From a virus: 29,932 nt of DNA. Positions 1 through 7,461 of this stretch are shown in pieces (the stretch's first letter is position 1; the number at the start of each line of letters is the position of its first letter). The notes below the pieces were generated by a model. It was not told where the DNA came from, searched no databases, and saw nothing but the letters and a program-made list of their open reading frames with translations. A program made the translations under genes and the position numbers. The stretch spans positions 1-29,932 of IMG/VR virus record IMGVR_UViG_3300038627_000004, one strand, 5' to 3'.

Positions 1-41
1 GGGCCTTTGCTCCTCCTGGGCTCAAGAACCGATAGTCGCCG

Positions 42-69
42 GGGGGAGAGTCTGCGGGGACTCTCCCCC
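42..69 (-). terminator. GC-rich hairpin after the FmdB-like gene
   Basis: An 11-bp perfect inverted repeat (arms 42-52 and 59-69, loop of 6) lies about 20 bases beyond the stop codon of the leftward zinc-ribbon gene. There is no run of T after the stem in the leftward direction, so it may be a weak or factor-assisted terminator or an mRNA-stabilising hairpin. Left of it, the leftward strand carries an AGGAGGAG motif near 11-18, which could be the ribosome binding site of a gene starting beyond the window. Confidence 0.45.
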
Positions 70-87
70 TCTCGGTAAAACATTTTT

Positions 88-270
88 CTATTCCCCTTTC
101 TTGCAATACCCGTTCGCTTCGCTGTACCCCCGGATTACAAAAATCGGGGCACTCATTTGCCTGTGAGCCCTCCCAGAGCATTCTACACAGGGTATCTTCT
201 CGGAAGCAATGGACTCGATGGATTCGAAAGTCCACCCGCATTTGGGGCACTCGTAGTCATATATTGGCAT
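88..270 (-). CDS. FmdB-type zinc-ribbon protein
   Basis: This 60-residue protein starts MPIYDYECPKCG and carries two CxxC pairs (CPKC near residues 8-11, CVEC near 28-31), the arrangement of the FmdB/CxxC regulatory zinc-ribbon family. The family binds one zinc and is thought to act as a small nucleic-acid or protein adaptor; no enzymatic role is known. An AGGAG site lies just upstream of the ATG. It is the last leftward gene visible and a GC-rich hairpin follows its stop. The family assignment is firm; the function in the phage is unknown. Confidence 0.8.
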   Translation of the reverse strand: MPIYDYECPKCGWTFESIESIASEKIPCVECSGRAHRQMSAPIFVIRGYSEANGYCKKGE

Positions 271-335
271 AAATACTCCTATTCGTTGGGGCCACAGGCC
301 AGCACCCCCTTGATTATCATTGATTTTTCTCCTTC

Positions 336-605
336 CTATTTAGCGAGGGCCTTGATTATTGTGGCCATCTGCTCTGGATCATACGACGACACAATCTGAT
401 TAGACTCATCCGAGGCGAGGCGCATGGTATCATCCGGTATTGTGATGCTCCCTCCCTGGCTATGCGCAGCCGCCCATATTATCCTCCGAGCAGCGGCGTT
501 CTCCTGCTCCAAGGTTTCGACGAGACCGCCCTGAGCCTTGAGCTCCTCCTGAATTGTTTTGATGGTCCCTTCTAACACTTTGATATGGTCTTGAGCGTTT
601 GACAT
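336..605 (-). CDS. hypothetical coiled-coil protein
   Basis: The 89-residue product is not recognised. Residues 5-45 are rich in Glu, Gln, Leu and Ala with heptad-like spacing, which suggests a coiled coil; the rest is polar. An AGAAAGGAT ribosome binding site precedes the ATG. It is part of the leftward run of small genes downstream of the nuclease and probably shares its transcript. Confidence 0.65.
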   Translation of the reverse strand: MSNAQDHIKVLEGTIKTIQEELKAQGGLVETLEQENAAARRIIWAAAHSQGGSITIPDDTMRLASDESNQIVSSYDPEQMATIIKALAK

Positions 606-629
606 GGTTTTTTATCCTTTCTAAATCTG

Positions 630-917
630 TTATAGGTTGGGTCTCCAATCCACCCCCACGTCAGGCTTCCGGCGGGGAAGGACAATGTCCATTTTTCGCA
701 GTGCCGTCGCGATTTTTTTAACGGATATTATTTTGGTGACGGCCGTTGGAAAATTGGCATGAATGCATAAAACAATATATCTGCGGGACAGGCCCATTCC
801 ATCTCGGTCAACCTCCAGGAGGAGGGAGCCTATTGCATCGCTGGGGGTCCTGAACCGGGAATCCAGATTCAAAAACCGATCAGGGACACAGGCTCCCACA
901 ATCCTGTCGAGGATCAT
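630..917 (-). CDS. hypothetical protein, coupled to nuclease gene
   Basis: This is a 95-residue protein of unknown function starting MILDRIVGAC. The chosen ATG overlaps the TGA of the upstream nuclease gene in an ATGA junction (914-917), typical of translational coupling. A longer reading frame extends to 950, but the coupled start is more economical. The middle (residues about 20-70) looks like a small winged-helix-like fold with alternating hydrophobic residues, and the C-terminus is basic. No family is recognised. Confidence 0.6.
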   Translation of the reverse strand: MILDRIVGACVPDRFLNLDSRFRTPSDAIGSLLLEVDRDGMGLSRRYIVLCIHANFPTAVTKIISVKKIATALRKMDIVLPRRKPDVGVDWRPNL

Positions 918-1363
918 GCCCCTGTCTCCTCTCTGTAATTGGCGGCGCACTTGATGACCTCTAAACCGTTAGCCTTTGGGTGGATCAGGGATATTCTGTT
1001 GAGTTCTGACTCGGGCACCTCGCCTACAGTAGACAGCTGATCCCCCCTGAAAAGGTATCTTTTTACCTCGCGACCAACGCCAACGCGGAGGAGCACAAAG
1101 CACGAACCGCCGGCCGCCCATCGCCGTTTCAGCCAGGGTTTCTGCCCAGGCTGAAATTTGGTTGTAACGCGGGTTGCGGGCCGGGCAGGCCGGAGCGTCC
1201 CCTTTAGCTCCAGGTGAAAACCCCGCCCACTTAGGCACCCCTCAACGTCGGGATAACCTGGAGTTACCCAGTTCTCGACACGGCATATGTGCAATTTTTT
1301 AGCCGCAATTAGGGGCCGTGCCTGCTCCCTGAGCCATTTCCAAAGGTTTGCCTCAAATGACAC
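914..1363 (-). CDS. VRR-NUC-like phage endonuclease
   Basis: The 149-residue protein has the core of the PD-(D/E)XK nuclease fold: GYPDVEG around residues 36-42 and HLELKG around 50-55, followed by Q-x-x-W and a hydrophobic strand near 75-95. Size and motifs match the VRR-NUC and phage Holliday-junction-resolvase-like nucleases that accompany phage replication modules; they cut branched DNA. The start is GTG, with AAAGGTGAT upstream, and it lies inside the end of a 51-residue membrane-protein gene in another frame. It is followed by a coupled gene (ATGA overlap). Confidence 0.75.
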   Translation of the reverse strand: MSFEANLWKWLREQARPLIAAKKLHICRVENWVTPGYPDVEGCLSGRGFHLELKGTLRPARPATRVTTKFQPGQKPWLKRRWAAGGSCFVLLRVGVGREVKRYLFRGDQLSTVGEVPESELNRISLIHPKANGLEVIKCAANYREETGA

Positions 1364-1508
1364 GGATCACCTTTAGGGTGATGTAGGTTATCACAAAAAC
1401 CCATATCACGAATAGGATTGCCTCCAATGACACCCGGCGTTTTGGCAGGGGCTCAATGTAATTGTCGAAATATCCAAATCTGTCCCGAAGGCTTTTTAAC
1501 TGCTTCAT
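1353..1508 (-). CDS. 51-residue single-pass membrane protein
   Basis: This short gene begins ATG AAG CAG TTA after a strong AGAAAGGAG site and encodes 51 residues. Residues about 28-47 (AILFVIWVFVITYITLKVI) form one hydrophobic helix; the N-terminal half is basic and polar, so an N-in, C-out single-pass topology is likely. Its 3' end overlaps the GTG start of the nuclease gene by 11 bases in a different frame. No family is recognised; small inner-membrane proteins of this kind in phages can act in lysis control or exclusion, but nothing here proves that. Confidence 0.6.
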   Translation of the reverse strand: MKQLKSLRDRFGYFDNYIEPLPKRRVSLEAILFVIWVFVITYITLKVIRVI

Positions 1509-1570
1509 TGTTTTATTCTCCTTTCTGTAATTGGCGGGGGGTGGTTTCCTTTAAAAATGAATAACCAGGT

Positions 1571-2149
1571 TCATCGGCCCTTCGGCAGACTCGGCTTTTC
1601 GTCGCGCAACTCGGAGACATCGTATTCGTCAGCCAGGGTTGGATCAACACCACTTTCGTCAAGTATATCCATGGCCATTCCGGGCTGGTCGTGCATTCTG
1701 GACAGTTGGGCGCAGGCATAAACGACCCCAGCATCAAAGCTGTCCACATTCCCCGCAAACGTTTTACCACGCTCGTTCAGATGGTCCTCTACCAGGGGCA
1801 TGAACTCGCCTACGTCCCAATCTATCTTGGATACGACATATCTCCGCATGCGCCGGTCCCATTTGAGCACCTGGATGCGGTCCGAAAATGCGGCCATTGC
1901 GAATGCCCCGAGGACTATGGCTACCGGGTCCCCGAGGGCCAGTAGGTAGTCATCTCGGCAGCACCCTTCATTCATGAGTTTTTCCATTATCTGAGTTTTC
2001 AGTACCTGAATATCCTGGGATATACTCCCGGGTGGGAGCACGTCAACCACTTCCCCGTATTGCAATGCGGGGGACAGGTCGTGCTGGGGCCGCATCTGCC
2101 CGGTGTAGCGGTCTCGGACCGCAGGCTGGTGAATAACAAAAACTTTCAT
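1571..2149 (-). CDS. conserved phage protein of unknown function
   Basis: The 192-residue protein contains DYLLALGDPVAIVLGAFAM followed by a strand ending LKWDRRMRRY and a downstream KIDWD. This combination is familiar from uncharacterised proteins of many lytic phages, but no biochemical role is known. The ATG at 2149 overlaps the helicase stop as ATGA; an in-frame GTG nine bases upstream falls inside the ribosome binding site (AGAAAGGTG) and is unlikely to be used. The C-terminal half is acidic. It sits directly downstream of the helicase, so a replication-linked role is possible. Confidence 0.7.
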   Translation of the reverse strand: MKVFVIHQPAVRDRYTGQMRPQHDLSPALQYGEVVDVLPPGSISQDIQVLKTQIMEKLMNEGCCRDDYLLALGDPVAIVLGAFAMAAFSDRIQVLKWDRRMRRYVVSKIDWDVGEFMPLVEDHLNERGKTFAGNVDSFDAGVVYACAQLSRMHDQPGMAMDILDESGVDPTLADEYDVSELRDEKPSLPKGR

Positions 2150-3591
2150 ATTCTGCACCTTTCTAAAATGTTGCGGAGCTCTCGGCCGGTCACGTTATCG
2201 GCGACACCCCTTTTCTTCTCAAGGTTGGATAAAATATACTCATCGACGGAATCTGGGGCGGCTAAATCCACCACCGAAACGCTTTTGCCCCCCATGACCG
2301 TAGCCCTTTCACAGGCCTGGTCCCGGGCCACAATGTCGAAAACGTGTGAATACCATATTATCGTATTAGTTGCAGACAGGTCGAGTCCTTCCCCCGCGCA
2401 CGAGGGCTGACCCAGGAAAACCTGGAGGTCTCCTCGCATAAATGCCTCATGTGTCTGGTTGCGGTCTCTGTTGGGTACAGATCCGTGATACTCCCCGAAA
2501 GTCAATTTCTCATTTTTTAGTCGATTCGCGACCCGCCGTAAATCCTCACGGAAACGGCACCATATAATGGCAGGGCCGTCGAGCAGTGCGACCAATGCAT
2601 CAAGCCTGGGATCTGATTTCGGATCTACCTGTTCAACCTCATAGGTATCCGTCATCGCGAAATTAGACAAAACTTGCTGGAGCCGGAGCAACCGAGTTCC
2701 TGCGTCAACTGCCTCAACACAGGCCCCCGAGTCCAGCTCGGTGATAAATTCCTTTCGGAGTTGCTCATAAGCCCGGAGTTGCAAAGGTGACGGGTCATAG
2801 TACTGCCGAGTGACAACCACATCCGGGAGATCCTCGCAATCCTCCCGGAGAACAACAGAGGACCATTTTGCAACGCGGCCTTGCAGCTCGTCCTGATTCT
2901 GATACCCCTCTATCATTTTATACCTGCGCCGGGACCGGGGGTCGTATCCCTCCCCAACAACCGCATATCTCTGCTCGAATTCTCGAAACCGGGTGTACCC
3001 TAATGCCCCCGGACTCAGGATCTCGAATTGGCTAAAAAGCCTCAAGGGGCTGTTGCCCGTCGCGGTCCCTGATAGTATCCGCCGCATTTTGCATTTTTTT
3101 GCGAGGCCCCGGACGAGGCGTGTCCTTTTTGCTCCAGGTTTTCCAAAATGGTGGCTCTCATCTACTATTAAGGCACACAGGCCGCGTTTAACAGCCAACT
3201 TTATTGTAGCCTGCACTTTTGTGCCGAGTATGGACTCTTTTCCGAAGGCGAGAACGCAAAACCCGGGCGTCTCGATGGCGCTTTCGACCTCGGTGCGATG
3301 CTTGAGCGTTTTTGACCGGCGGGAACACCATGCGTGTCCCTGGTAATCGAACCATGCGTGTTTGGGAAACTCCCGGCGTATCCAGTTCTCGTGGACACCA
3401 TTTGGTGCAATGATGATCACAGTTTTGAGCCCTTTTTCTTGGTACCAGCCCCCGAGAGCGTCGATTACAACCTTTGTCTTTCCGGTCCGCATCTGCCACA
3501 GAACAGCTCGTGCTGGAGAGTCCCAGTAGTCATCGAGCTCGGCCGCCTGGTGTGCCCACGGGGTGTGTATTATGTTCTCAAAAAAGCTCAT
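2146..3591 (-). CDS. SNF2-family DNA helicase/ATPase
   Basis: This 481-residue protein carries all hallmarks of an SF2 helicase of the SNF2 type. Walker A MRTGKT is at residues 34-39, the DESH Walker B near 143, motif III SGTATGN near 172, and in the second RecA-like lobe GEGLDLSATNTIIW near 402 with an arginine-finger-like DQACERA near 423. Phage members accompany family A polymerases and are thought to remodel or unwind DNA during replication or recombination. Start and stop are both joined to neighbouring genes by ATGA overlaps. Length is normal for a phage SNF2 helicase and no domain is missing. Confidence 0.93.
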   Translation of the reverse strand: MSFFENIIHTPWAHQAAELDDYWDSPARAVLWQMRTGKTKVVIDALGGWYQEKGLKTVIIIAPNGVHENWIRREFPKHAWFDYQGHAWCSRRSKTLKHRTEVESAIETPGFCVLAFGKESILGTKVQATIKLAVKRGLCALIVDESHHFGKPGAKRTRLVRGLAKKCKMRRILSGTATGNSPLRLFSQFEILSPGALGYTRFREFEQRYAVVGEGYDPRSRRRYKMIEGYQNQDELQGRVAKWSSVVLREDCEDLPDVVVTRQYYDPSPLQLRAYEQLRKEFITELDSGACVEAVDAGTRLLRLQQVLSNFAMTDTYEVEQVDPKSDPRLDALVALLDGPAIIWCRFREDLRRVANRLKNEKLTFGEYHGSVPNRDRNQTHEAFMRGDLQVFLGQPSCAGEGLDLSATNTIIWYSHVFDIVARDQACERATVMGGKSVSVVDLAAPDSVDEYILSNLEKKRGVADNVTGRELRNILERCRI

Positions 3592-4139
3592 TTCGTTAGC
3601 TCAAGGAAAATGTTCATAAAATTGTCGTACGCCTCATCCGGGGGCCATCGGTAGATATAAACTCCACTAAGTGGCTCCAGATCCTCTGTGGGGCCCCAGT
3701 GGACATCGCTCCTGTGATTGGGCAACACCGCCGCCCTCTCATTAAGTATAATCCGGCTGTCAATCGATTTTACCAATTTTGAGACGTCCGGACTCGGCGG
3801 GTTTATCCCGAGCGAGACATAAACCGAATCGAGGAGCCGATCCTCACAGCCTTTAAACCCAGGGAACATTGGCTTTATTGGTGACGTCACATCCGGCAGG
3901 TATGCCTCTGCGGCGTCGTGCAACAGGGCATGCAGAGCATGCCGGGACCCCCGGAATTTATTCTGCAGGCACCAATCGGCCATGTGAACACTGTGCTCCG
4001 CAACGGAGTAGAACAGGCACTGCCCATTGTACCGGCATTTATTCGACAGCCCGTGGGCTATGTCCTCAATTCTTATGGGGTCGGGGGTCGGGCGCAGCGG
4101 CCACAGGACCTCCCCGGACCAGGTTTCAATGAATGTCAT
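3588..4139 (-). CDS. HD-domain phosphohydrolase (YfbR-like)
   Basis: The 183-residue protein has the metal-binding pattern of HD hydrolases: AEHS with H49, H52, then LLHDAAEA with H74 and D75, followed by LPDVTSPIK. This layout matches the YfbR/5'-deoxynucleotidase branch, which dephosphorylates dNMPs. In a phage it would adjust nucleotide pools, in line with the dUTPase and dNMP kinase elsewhere in the window. The gene is joined to the helicase gene by an ATGA overlap. Exact substrate is inferred from the family only. Confidence 0.82.
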   Translation of the reverse strand: MTFIETWSGEVLWPLRPTPDPIRIEDIAHGLSNKCRYNGQCLFYSVAEHSVHMADWCLQNKFRGSRHALHALLHDAAEAYLPDVTSPIKPMFPGFKGCEDRLLDSVYVSLGINPPSPDVSKLVKSIDSRIILNERAAVLPNHRSDVHWGPTEDLEPLSGVYIYRWPPDEAYDNFMNIFLELTK

Positions 4140-4149
4140 ATTTTATCTC

Positions 4150-4374
4150 CTAATGTTGAGGGTTTAGTGCGTTAGTAAGCGCAGCGGTGATCCCCGCTTT
4201 TAGGGCGTAGGACCCCAACCGATGCTCTATTATTGACGCTGCGGCTTTCAGGGCCGCCATTTGGGCGTATGGGTCGTTTGACAACTCCCCTGCGGCATGC
4301 AGGAGAGGCCCCGTCATAGCCGCGAGGGCGCCGTCTGTCATCGATGAGTTGTCCCCTTTTTTATAACCAGACAT
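4150..4374 (-). CDS. hypothetical Ala-rich protein
   Basis: The 74-residue product is Ala-rich and largely helical, with no recognised family. Two ATGs are possible. The one at 4374 has GAGGAGAGG upstream and overlaps the previous gene by 14 bases; the one at 4341 has AAAAGGGGAC upstream. It lies between the sigma-54-linked gene at 4361-4606 and the HD hydrolase and is likely cotranscribed with them. Confidence 0.55.
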   Translation of the reverse strand: MSGYKKGDNSSMTDGALAAMTGPLLHAAGELSNDPYAQMAALKAAASIIEHRLGSYALKAGITAALTNALNPQH

Positions 4375-4606
4375 CGAGCCTCTCCTCTACCGCTAATGTA
4401 TCGGCACCAATGTTGTACATGAATGTGAATACAACCTGGGTTTCGTCCGCGCTCAGGCTGGCGGTTAGGCAATCCTCCCATGAGGTCTCCCTCCCGCACA
4501 GTGTTATGCGCTCGCCGGGGGATCGCTCCTTAGCCCTACTGAGGCACTTCTCGACAATATTCGCGGCCTCAGCCAGTTCGTGGTATTCTGGGTCTACATT
4601 ACGCAT
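4361..4606 (-). CDS. hypothetical protein, first gene after a sigma-54 promoter
   Basis: This 81-residue protein begins MRNVDPEYHELAEA. The ATG at 4606 is preferred because it stands 8 bases after AAAGGAG; an upstream ATG at 4612 is too close to that site. The protein is mixed alpha/beta with two Cys and no recognised family. It is the first gene of the leftward transcript expected from the sigma-54-type promoter at 4642-4658, so it and the HD hydrolase and helicase genes downstream may be boosted by that promoter. Confidence 0.6.
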   Translation of the reverse strand: MRNVDPEYHELAEAANIVEKCLSRAKERSPGERITLCGRETSWEDCLTASLSADETQVVFTFMYNIGADTLAVEERLDVWL

Positions 4607-4641
4607 GGTCATTCTCCTTTTTAATTTATTGAGAATCAATA

Positions 4642-4658
4642 TGCAGGTTTTGTGCCAA
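4642..4658 (-). promoter_or_regulatory. sigma-54-type promoter (leftward)
   Basis: Read on the minus strand the site is TTGGCACAAAACCTGCA, with the -24 GG and -12 GC separated by exactly 10 bases, as required for RpoN holoenzyme. The predicted transcription start is near 4631, about 25 bases before the ATG at 4606. Paired activator-like palindromes lie 50-75 bases upstream. Confidence 0.75.
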
Positions 4659-4699
4659 GTAATAATTTCAGATACTTAGGTTTTCACGCCCCCGGAAAC

Positions 4700-4736
4700 T
4701 GACAAAAACCGTCACATTTTCGGCCGTTTTTTGTCA
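4700..4736 (-). promoter_or_regulatory. paired activator-site palindromes for the 4642 promoter
   Basis: Two copies of the 15-base element TGACAAnnnTTGTCA occur at 4700-4714 (12 of 12 half-site positions less two) and 4722-4736 (one perfect half, one degenerate half). Their centres are 22 bases apart. The distal copy overlaps the stop codon of the DNA polymerase gene. The same pair precedes all six other sigma-54-type promoters in the window. Confidence 0.6.
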
Positions 4737-6917
4737 TTTTCTGTACCTCTTCCCACGCCAGCCCTCAGCATTTAGTGGGAACCCCTCCGCCCAATCCGGC
4801 AGTTGAGTTATTAACTCCTCGAATTCGCTGACGTCTCCTTTGTCTTCGTCGCATTCTGCAACGAGCTCGTCGTGGGTGTGCATGACAGTGTCGTATATTG
4901 GGCTCCTCTCTGCAGTTATGAGAGCGTGGGCCTCTAAATCCCGGCATAAACCCTGGATGTTATTCTCCATTAATTTCCCGCCGTAGGTGTCAGTCCGCGC
5001 CCATTTACGTGTCACGCCATCAACGGTCATATATGTGAGTTTCGGGCGCATCTCCCCCCATGGTGTGGGTGCAGGCACAATGCTGGGGCTGCAATAAGCA
5101 ATTTTTCGGCCCGATGGCAGACGGCAGAATAGAAATTTCCCTTTGCGCAAGTACGTTACTTTTAACACCCTAAAAGGTTGCTCAGGATTCCGAACTGCTT
5201 TAATTGCTGCGGCTTCGAGGTCTCTCCACGCCTGGGGCACTTTGTGGAATCGGGAGCGGTAGGCCTTAACAACGAATTTGGCGAACTCTGTGTCAACGTC
5301 GGTCCCATAGCTCGCGCAGGTGGCCCTAAATTTAGGTGCGCCCATGCCGTACCCGAGACCGAGTATGGCCTGCTTGCCCATTTGCCGTTCCTCCGAGGGG
5401 TTTGCAATCGCTTTCGCGGGTTTGGCGTATATCTCCGCAGCCATCTCCCTGTAAATTCCTGGCTCACCCTCGGGCCTGCGGAATATCTCCAGCCCCTCGT
5501 CATCCTCCACAAACCACAACAGACCACGGGCCTCAACACCACTGTAATCCGCGACGTAAAAAATTTTGCCGGGGGCAGCCCAGAGGGCGCCCCGGAGTGC
5601 CCACGAGAGCAACTCCATTGGGCATTTGGGGCCGTAGCACGCCAGTAGCCAATCAAGGGCCCCCTCGCGAATGACACCACACATGGTGTCAGGATCCTTC
5701 ATTTTACCCCGGACAAAATTCTGAGTTTGGACAAATCGACCGGTCCATCTACCCGTGCCCGCTCCGTGGTACATGAACACGTCGCGGATACGGTCGTCCC
5801 GGGGGTCGCAGGTGTCGAGCATTTTAGAGTATTTTCGGACTGAGGTCCGGGAGGCAGTCCGTTTGCATTGCAGCACAGTGCGCACGCTCTCGGGCAGTTC
5901 CCCGTCGAGGAGCTGATCAATGGTGGCTCCCTGCATATTAGGCAGGATAACTCCCTGCCCCTCAACCCAGGTTTTTATTTTATCCCGCTGCCCCAGCGTC
6001 TCGAAAGGGGCTGGGTATGCAACGCTCTTAGTGCCATCATCGTGGGTGTGGTACACCGTTGCGGCCTCGATTGCCTCTGCGGTCGCCCGATCAACAGCTC
6101 GGGCCGCAATCTCAAGAGCTGATTCAGCCATTTTTCGATCAATCCGCACACCTCGTAAATTGATGGCCTGATCAGCCCGCCAGACCTCCAGCTCGGCGGG
6201 TCCCAGGTCCGCTAAAGACCGTGACAGCGCCCGTTCGGCCCTCACATCCTGCCTGCAGTACTCCCAGGTCCCATATATATCCTCGGGTTTTTCATGCCAA
6301 AAATAGATGGGTGGTTCCGGCTGATCTGGACGCGCCCAGCCGTACCCATCTCCGATCTCGGTGCAGCCCTCATCCATGAGCTGCTCTTTTTCAGCTTTCC
6401 GGGGTTTTCTGGGCCTGCAGAGTTTCATCATCAGCCTGTTTCCGGCCATATCCTTGGGGTATGGCAGGCCCATAGCCTCGACGGCCCCCTCTAATGAGCG
6501 GGGCAGGGCATACGTCGCTGCCTTAGCGGCGGAGCACCTCCATTGATCAGTGGGGATGCCCGGCCAGTCGAATTGAGGCCCCATCACGTTGAGCCATACT
6601 GCTCGCTCGAAAAAGGCATTGTGAGCCTCAACCTCGCACCGCTCCTGCAGAGCCCCGGCCAAATCTGCGGGGAAATCCGAGTCAGGGATTAGCCACGGGC
6701 AATCGATCTCCATGGGAACCCCATAATTTTTCTGGTACCAGGGACCCACGATATCCCAGGTCCAGGACGGTGCCCACAATTTAGGTTCGTCGTCCTCCTC
6801 CAGGGAGTAGGATAGGCATATCGGCTGGGTTGTTGGGTGGATTGAGTACATCCAGCCGCCAACGTTTTTCAGTTTAGCGGCGGATCGCGTCTCAAAATCG
6901 ATGGTTATTTGGGTCAT
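4734..6917 (-). CDS. family A DNA polymerase with 3'-5' exonuclease
   Basis: This 727-residue protein replicates the phage genome. The N-terminal exonuclease domain has the DEDD motif I IDFET (residues 6-10) and CRQDVRAE near 220. The polymerase domain has motif A YVADYSGVEARG near 455, the O-helix RQMGKQAILGLGYGMG near 505, and motif C MHTHDELVAE near 677. The length and the compact exonuclease are typical of phage PolA enzymes without a 5' nuclease domain. The ATG follows an AGGGGGG site and lies 11 bases after the upstream gene. All catalytic carboxylates are visible. Confidence 0.96.
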   Translation of the reverse strand: MTQITIDFETRSAAKLKNVGGWMYSIHPTTQPICLSYSLEEDDEPKLWAPSWTWDIVGPWYQKNYGVPMEIDCPWLIPDSDFPADLAGALQERCEVEAHNAFFERAVWLNVMGPQFDWPGIPTDQWRCSAAKAATYALPRSLEGAVEAMGLPYPKDMAGNRLMMKLCRPRKPRKAEKEQLMDEGCTEIGDGYGWARPDQPEPPIYFWHEKPEDIYGTWEYCRQDVRAERALSRSLADLGPAELEVWRADQAINLRGVRIDRKMAESALEIAARAVDRATAEAIEAATVYHTHDDGTKSVAYPAPFETLGQRDKIKTWVEGQGVILPNMQGATIDQLLDGELPESVRTVLQCKRTASRTSVRKYSKMLDTCDPRDDRIRDVFMYHGAGTGRWTGRFVQTQNFVRGKMKDPDTMCGVIREGALDWLLACYGPKCPMELLSWALRGALWAAPGKIFYVADYSGVEARGLLWFVEDDEGLEIFRRPEGEPGIYREMAAEIYAKPAKAIANPSEERQMGKQAILGLGYGMGAPKFRATCASYGTDVDTEFAKFVVKAYRSRFHKVPQAWRDLEAAAIKAVRNPEQPFRVLKVTYLRKGKFLFCRLPSGRKIAYCSPSIVPAPTPWGEMRPKLTYMTVDGVTRKWARTDTYGGKLMENNIQGLCRDLEAHALITAERSPIYDTVMHTHDELVAECDEDKGDVSEFEELITQLPDWAEGFPLNAEGWRGKRYRK

Positions 6918-6928
6918 TGCCGGCCCCC

Positions 6929-7237
6929 CTAAAACTCGAAAATGTGGACGAGCTCAAAATCATCCTGCCCCATGGAACTGTAAAGCGAGTTTTCCTTGAA
7001 CGCAGCCCCACGGTCGGACAGCATCTGGGCTTTAACGTCGCGCAGTTGGGCAATATCGTGCTGATAGGTAACCCCCTGCTTTTTTAGCAGCCTTTCGTAT
7101 TTCCGCGCAGCAGTGCCTGTTGATTTTTTATACTCATCGTCTGTGTAGGTGTACGCCTGTTTGGCTATGACATTGTCATAGTGTGCGTTCGAAGCTGATT
7201 TTTTGGGTTCGCGGTTGAATATATAGGTAATTGACAT
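6929..7237 (-). CDS. hypothetical protein, first gene of polymerase operon
   Basis: The 102-residue protein (MSITYIFNREPKKS) is not recognised. It is basic in the middle, with a probable helical region (residues 35-75), and ends in an acidic-aromatic tail DFELVHIFEF. An AGAAAGGAG site precedes the ATG. It is the first gene behind the leftward sigma-70-like promoter at 7273-7301 and directly precedes the polymerase, so it is expected to be made early with it. Confidence 0.65.
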   Translation of the reverse strand: MSITYIFNREPKKSASNAHYDNVIAKQAYTYTDDEYKKSTGTAARKYERLLKKQGVTYQHDIAQLRDVKAQMLSDRGAAFKENSLYSSMGQDDFELVHIFEF

Positions 7238-7272
7238 TTTGAAATTTCTCCTTTCTTTTTCTGTTTAAAAGA

Positions 7273-7301
7273 TGTATAACATTTAAAAGTTCAGATGTAA
7301 A
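7273..7301 (-). promoter_or_regulatory. sigma-70-like promoter of the polymerase operon
   Basis: On the minus strand TTTACA (7296-7301) and TATACA (7273-7278) are separated by 17 bases. The predicted start near 7266 leaves a leader of about 30 bases before the ATG at 7237. Paired palindromes at 7313-7349 abut the -35 side and could repress or activate it. Confidence 0.6.
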
Positions 7302-7312
7302 GCGATTTTTAT

Positions 7313-7349
7313 TGACAATCTTCGTCACAAAAACTGACAATTTTTGTCA
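7313..7349 (+). promoter_or_regulatory. paired activator-site palindromes in the divergent region
   Basis: TGACAATCTTCGTCA (7313-7327) and the perfect palindrome TGACAATTTTTGTCA (7335-7349) have centres 22 bases apart. They lie 71-93 bases upstream of the rightward sigma-54-type promoter's -24 GG and immediately upstream of the leftward sigma-70-like -35. One pair of sites could therefore control both directions. Confidence 0.65.
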
Positions 7350-7410
7350 GTCCGAATGAAACGCTTTTTTATAAATGCTCGTTTTAATTGTAAATAAAAA
7401 ACAAACAGAA

Positions 7411-7427
7411 CTGGCATAGAAAGTGCA
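7411..7427 (+). promoter_or_regulatory. sigma-54-type promoter of the methyltransferase operon
   Basis: CTGGCATAGAAAGTGCA has GG (7413-7414) and GC (7425-7426) with exact N10 spacing. The -24 box departs from TGGCAC at its last base, so this is the weakest -24 match of the seven. The predicted start is near 7438. Confidence 0.65.
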
Positions 7428-7461
7428 ACACCAAATGGGAACCCTTGAGAAAAGAGAAACC

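Noticed and set aside
1-60. Possible tRNA end at the left edge
   Set aside because: A GGTTC-like stretch on the minus strand cannot be extended to a cloverleaf within the window.
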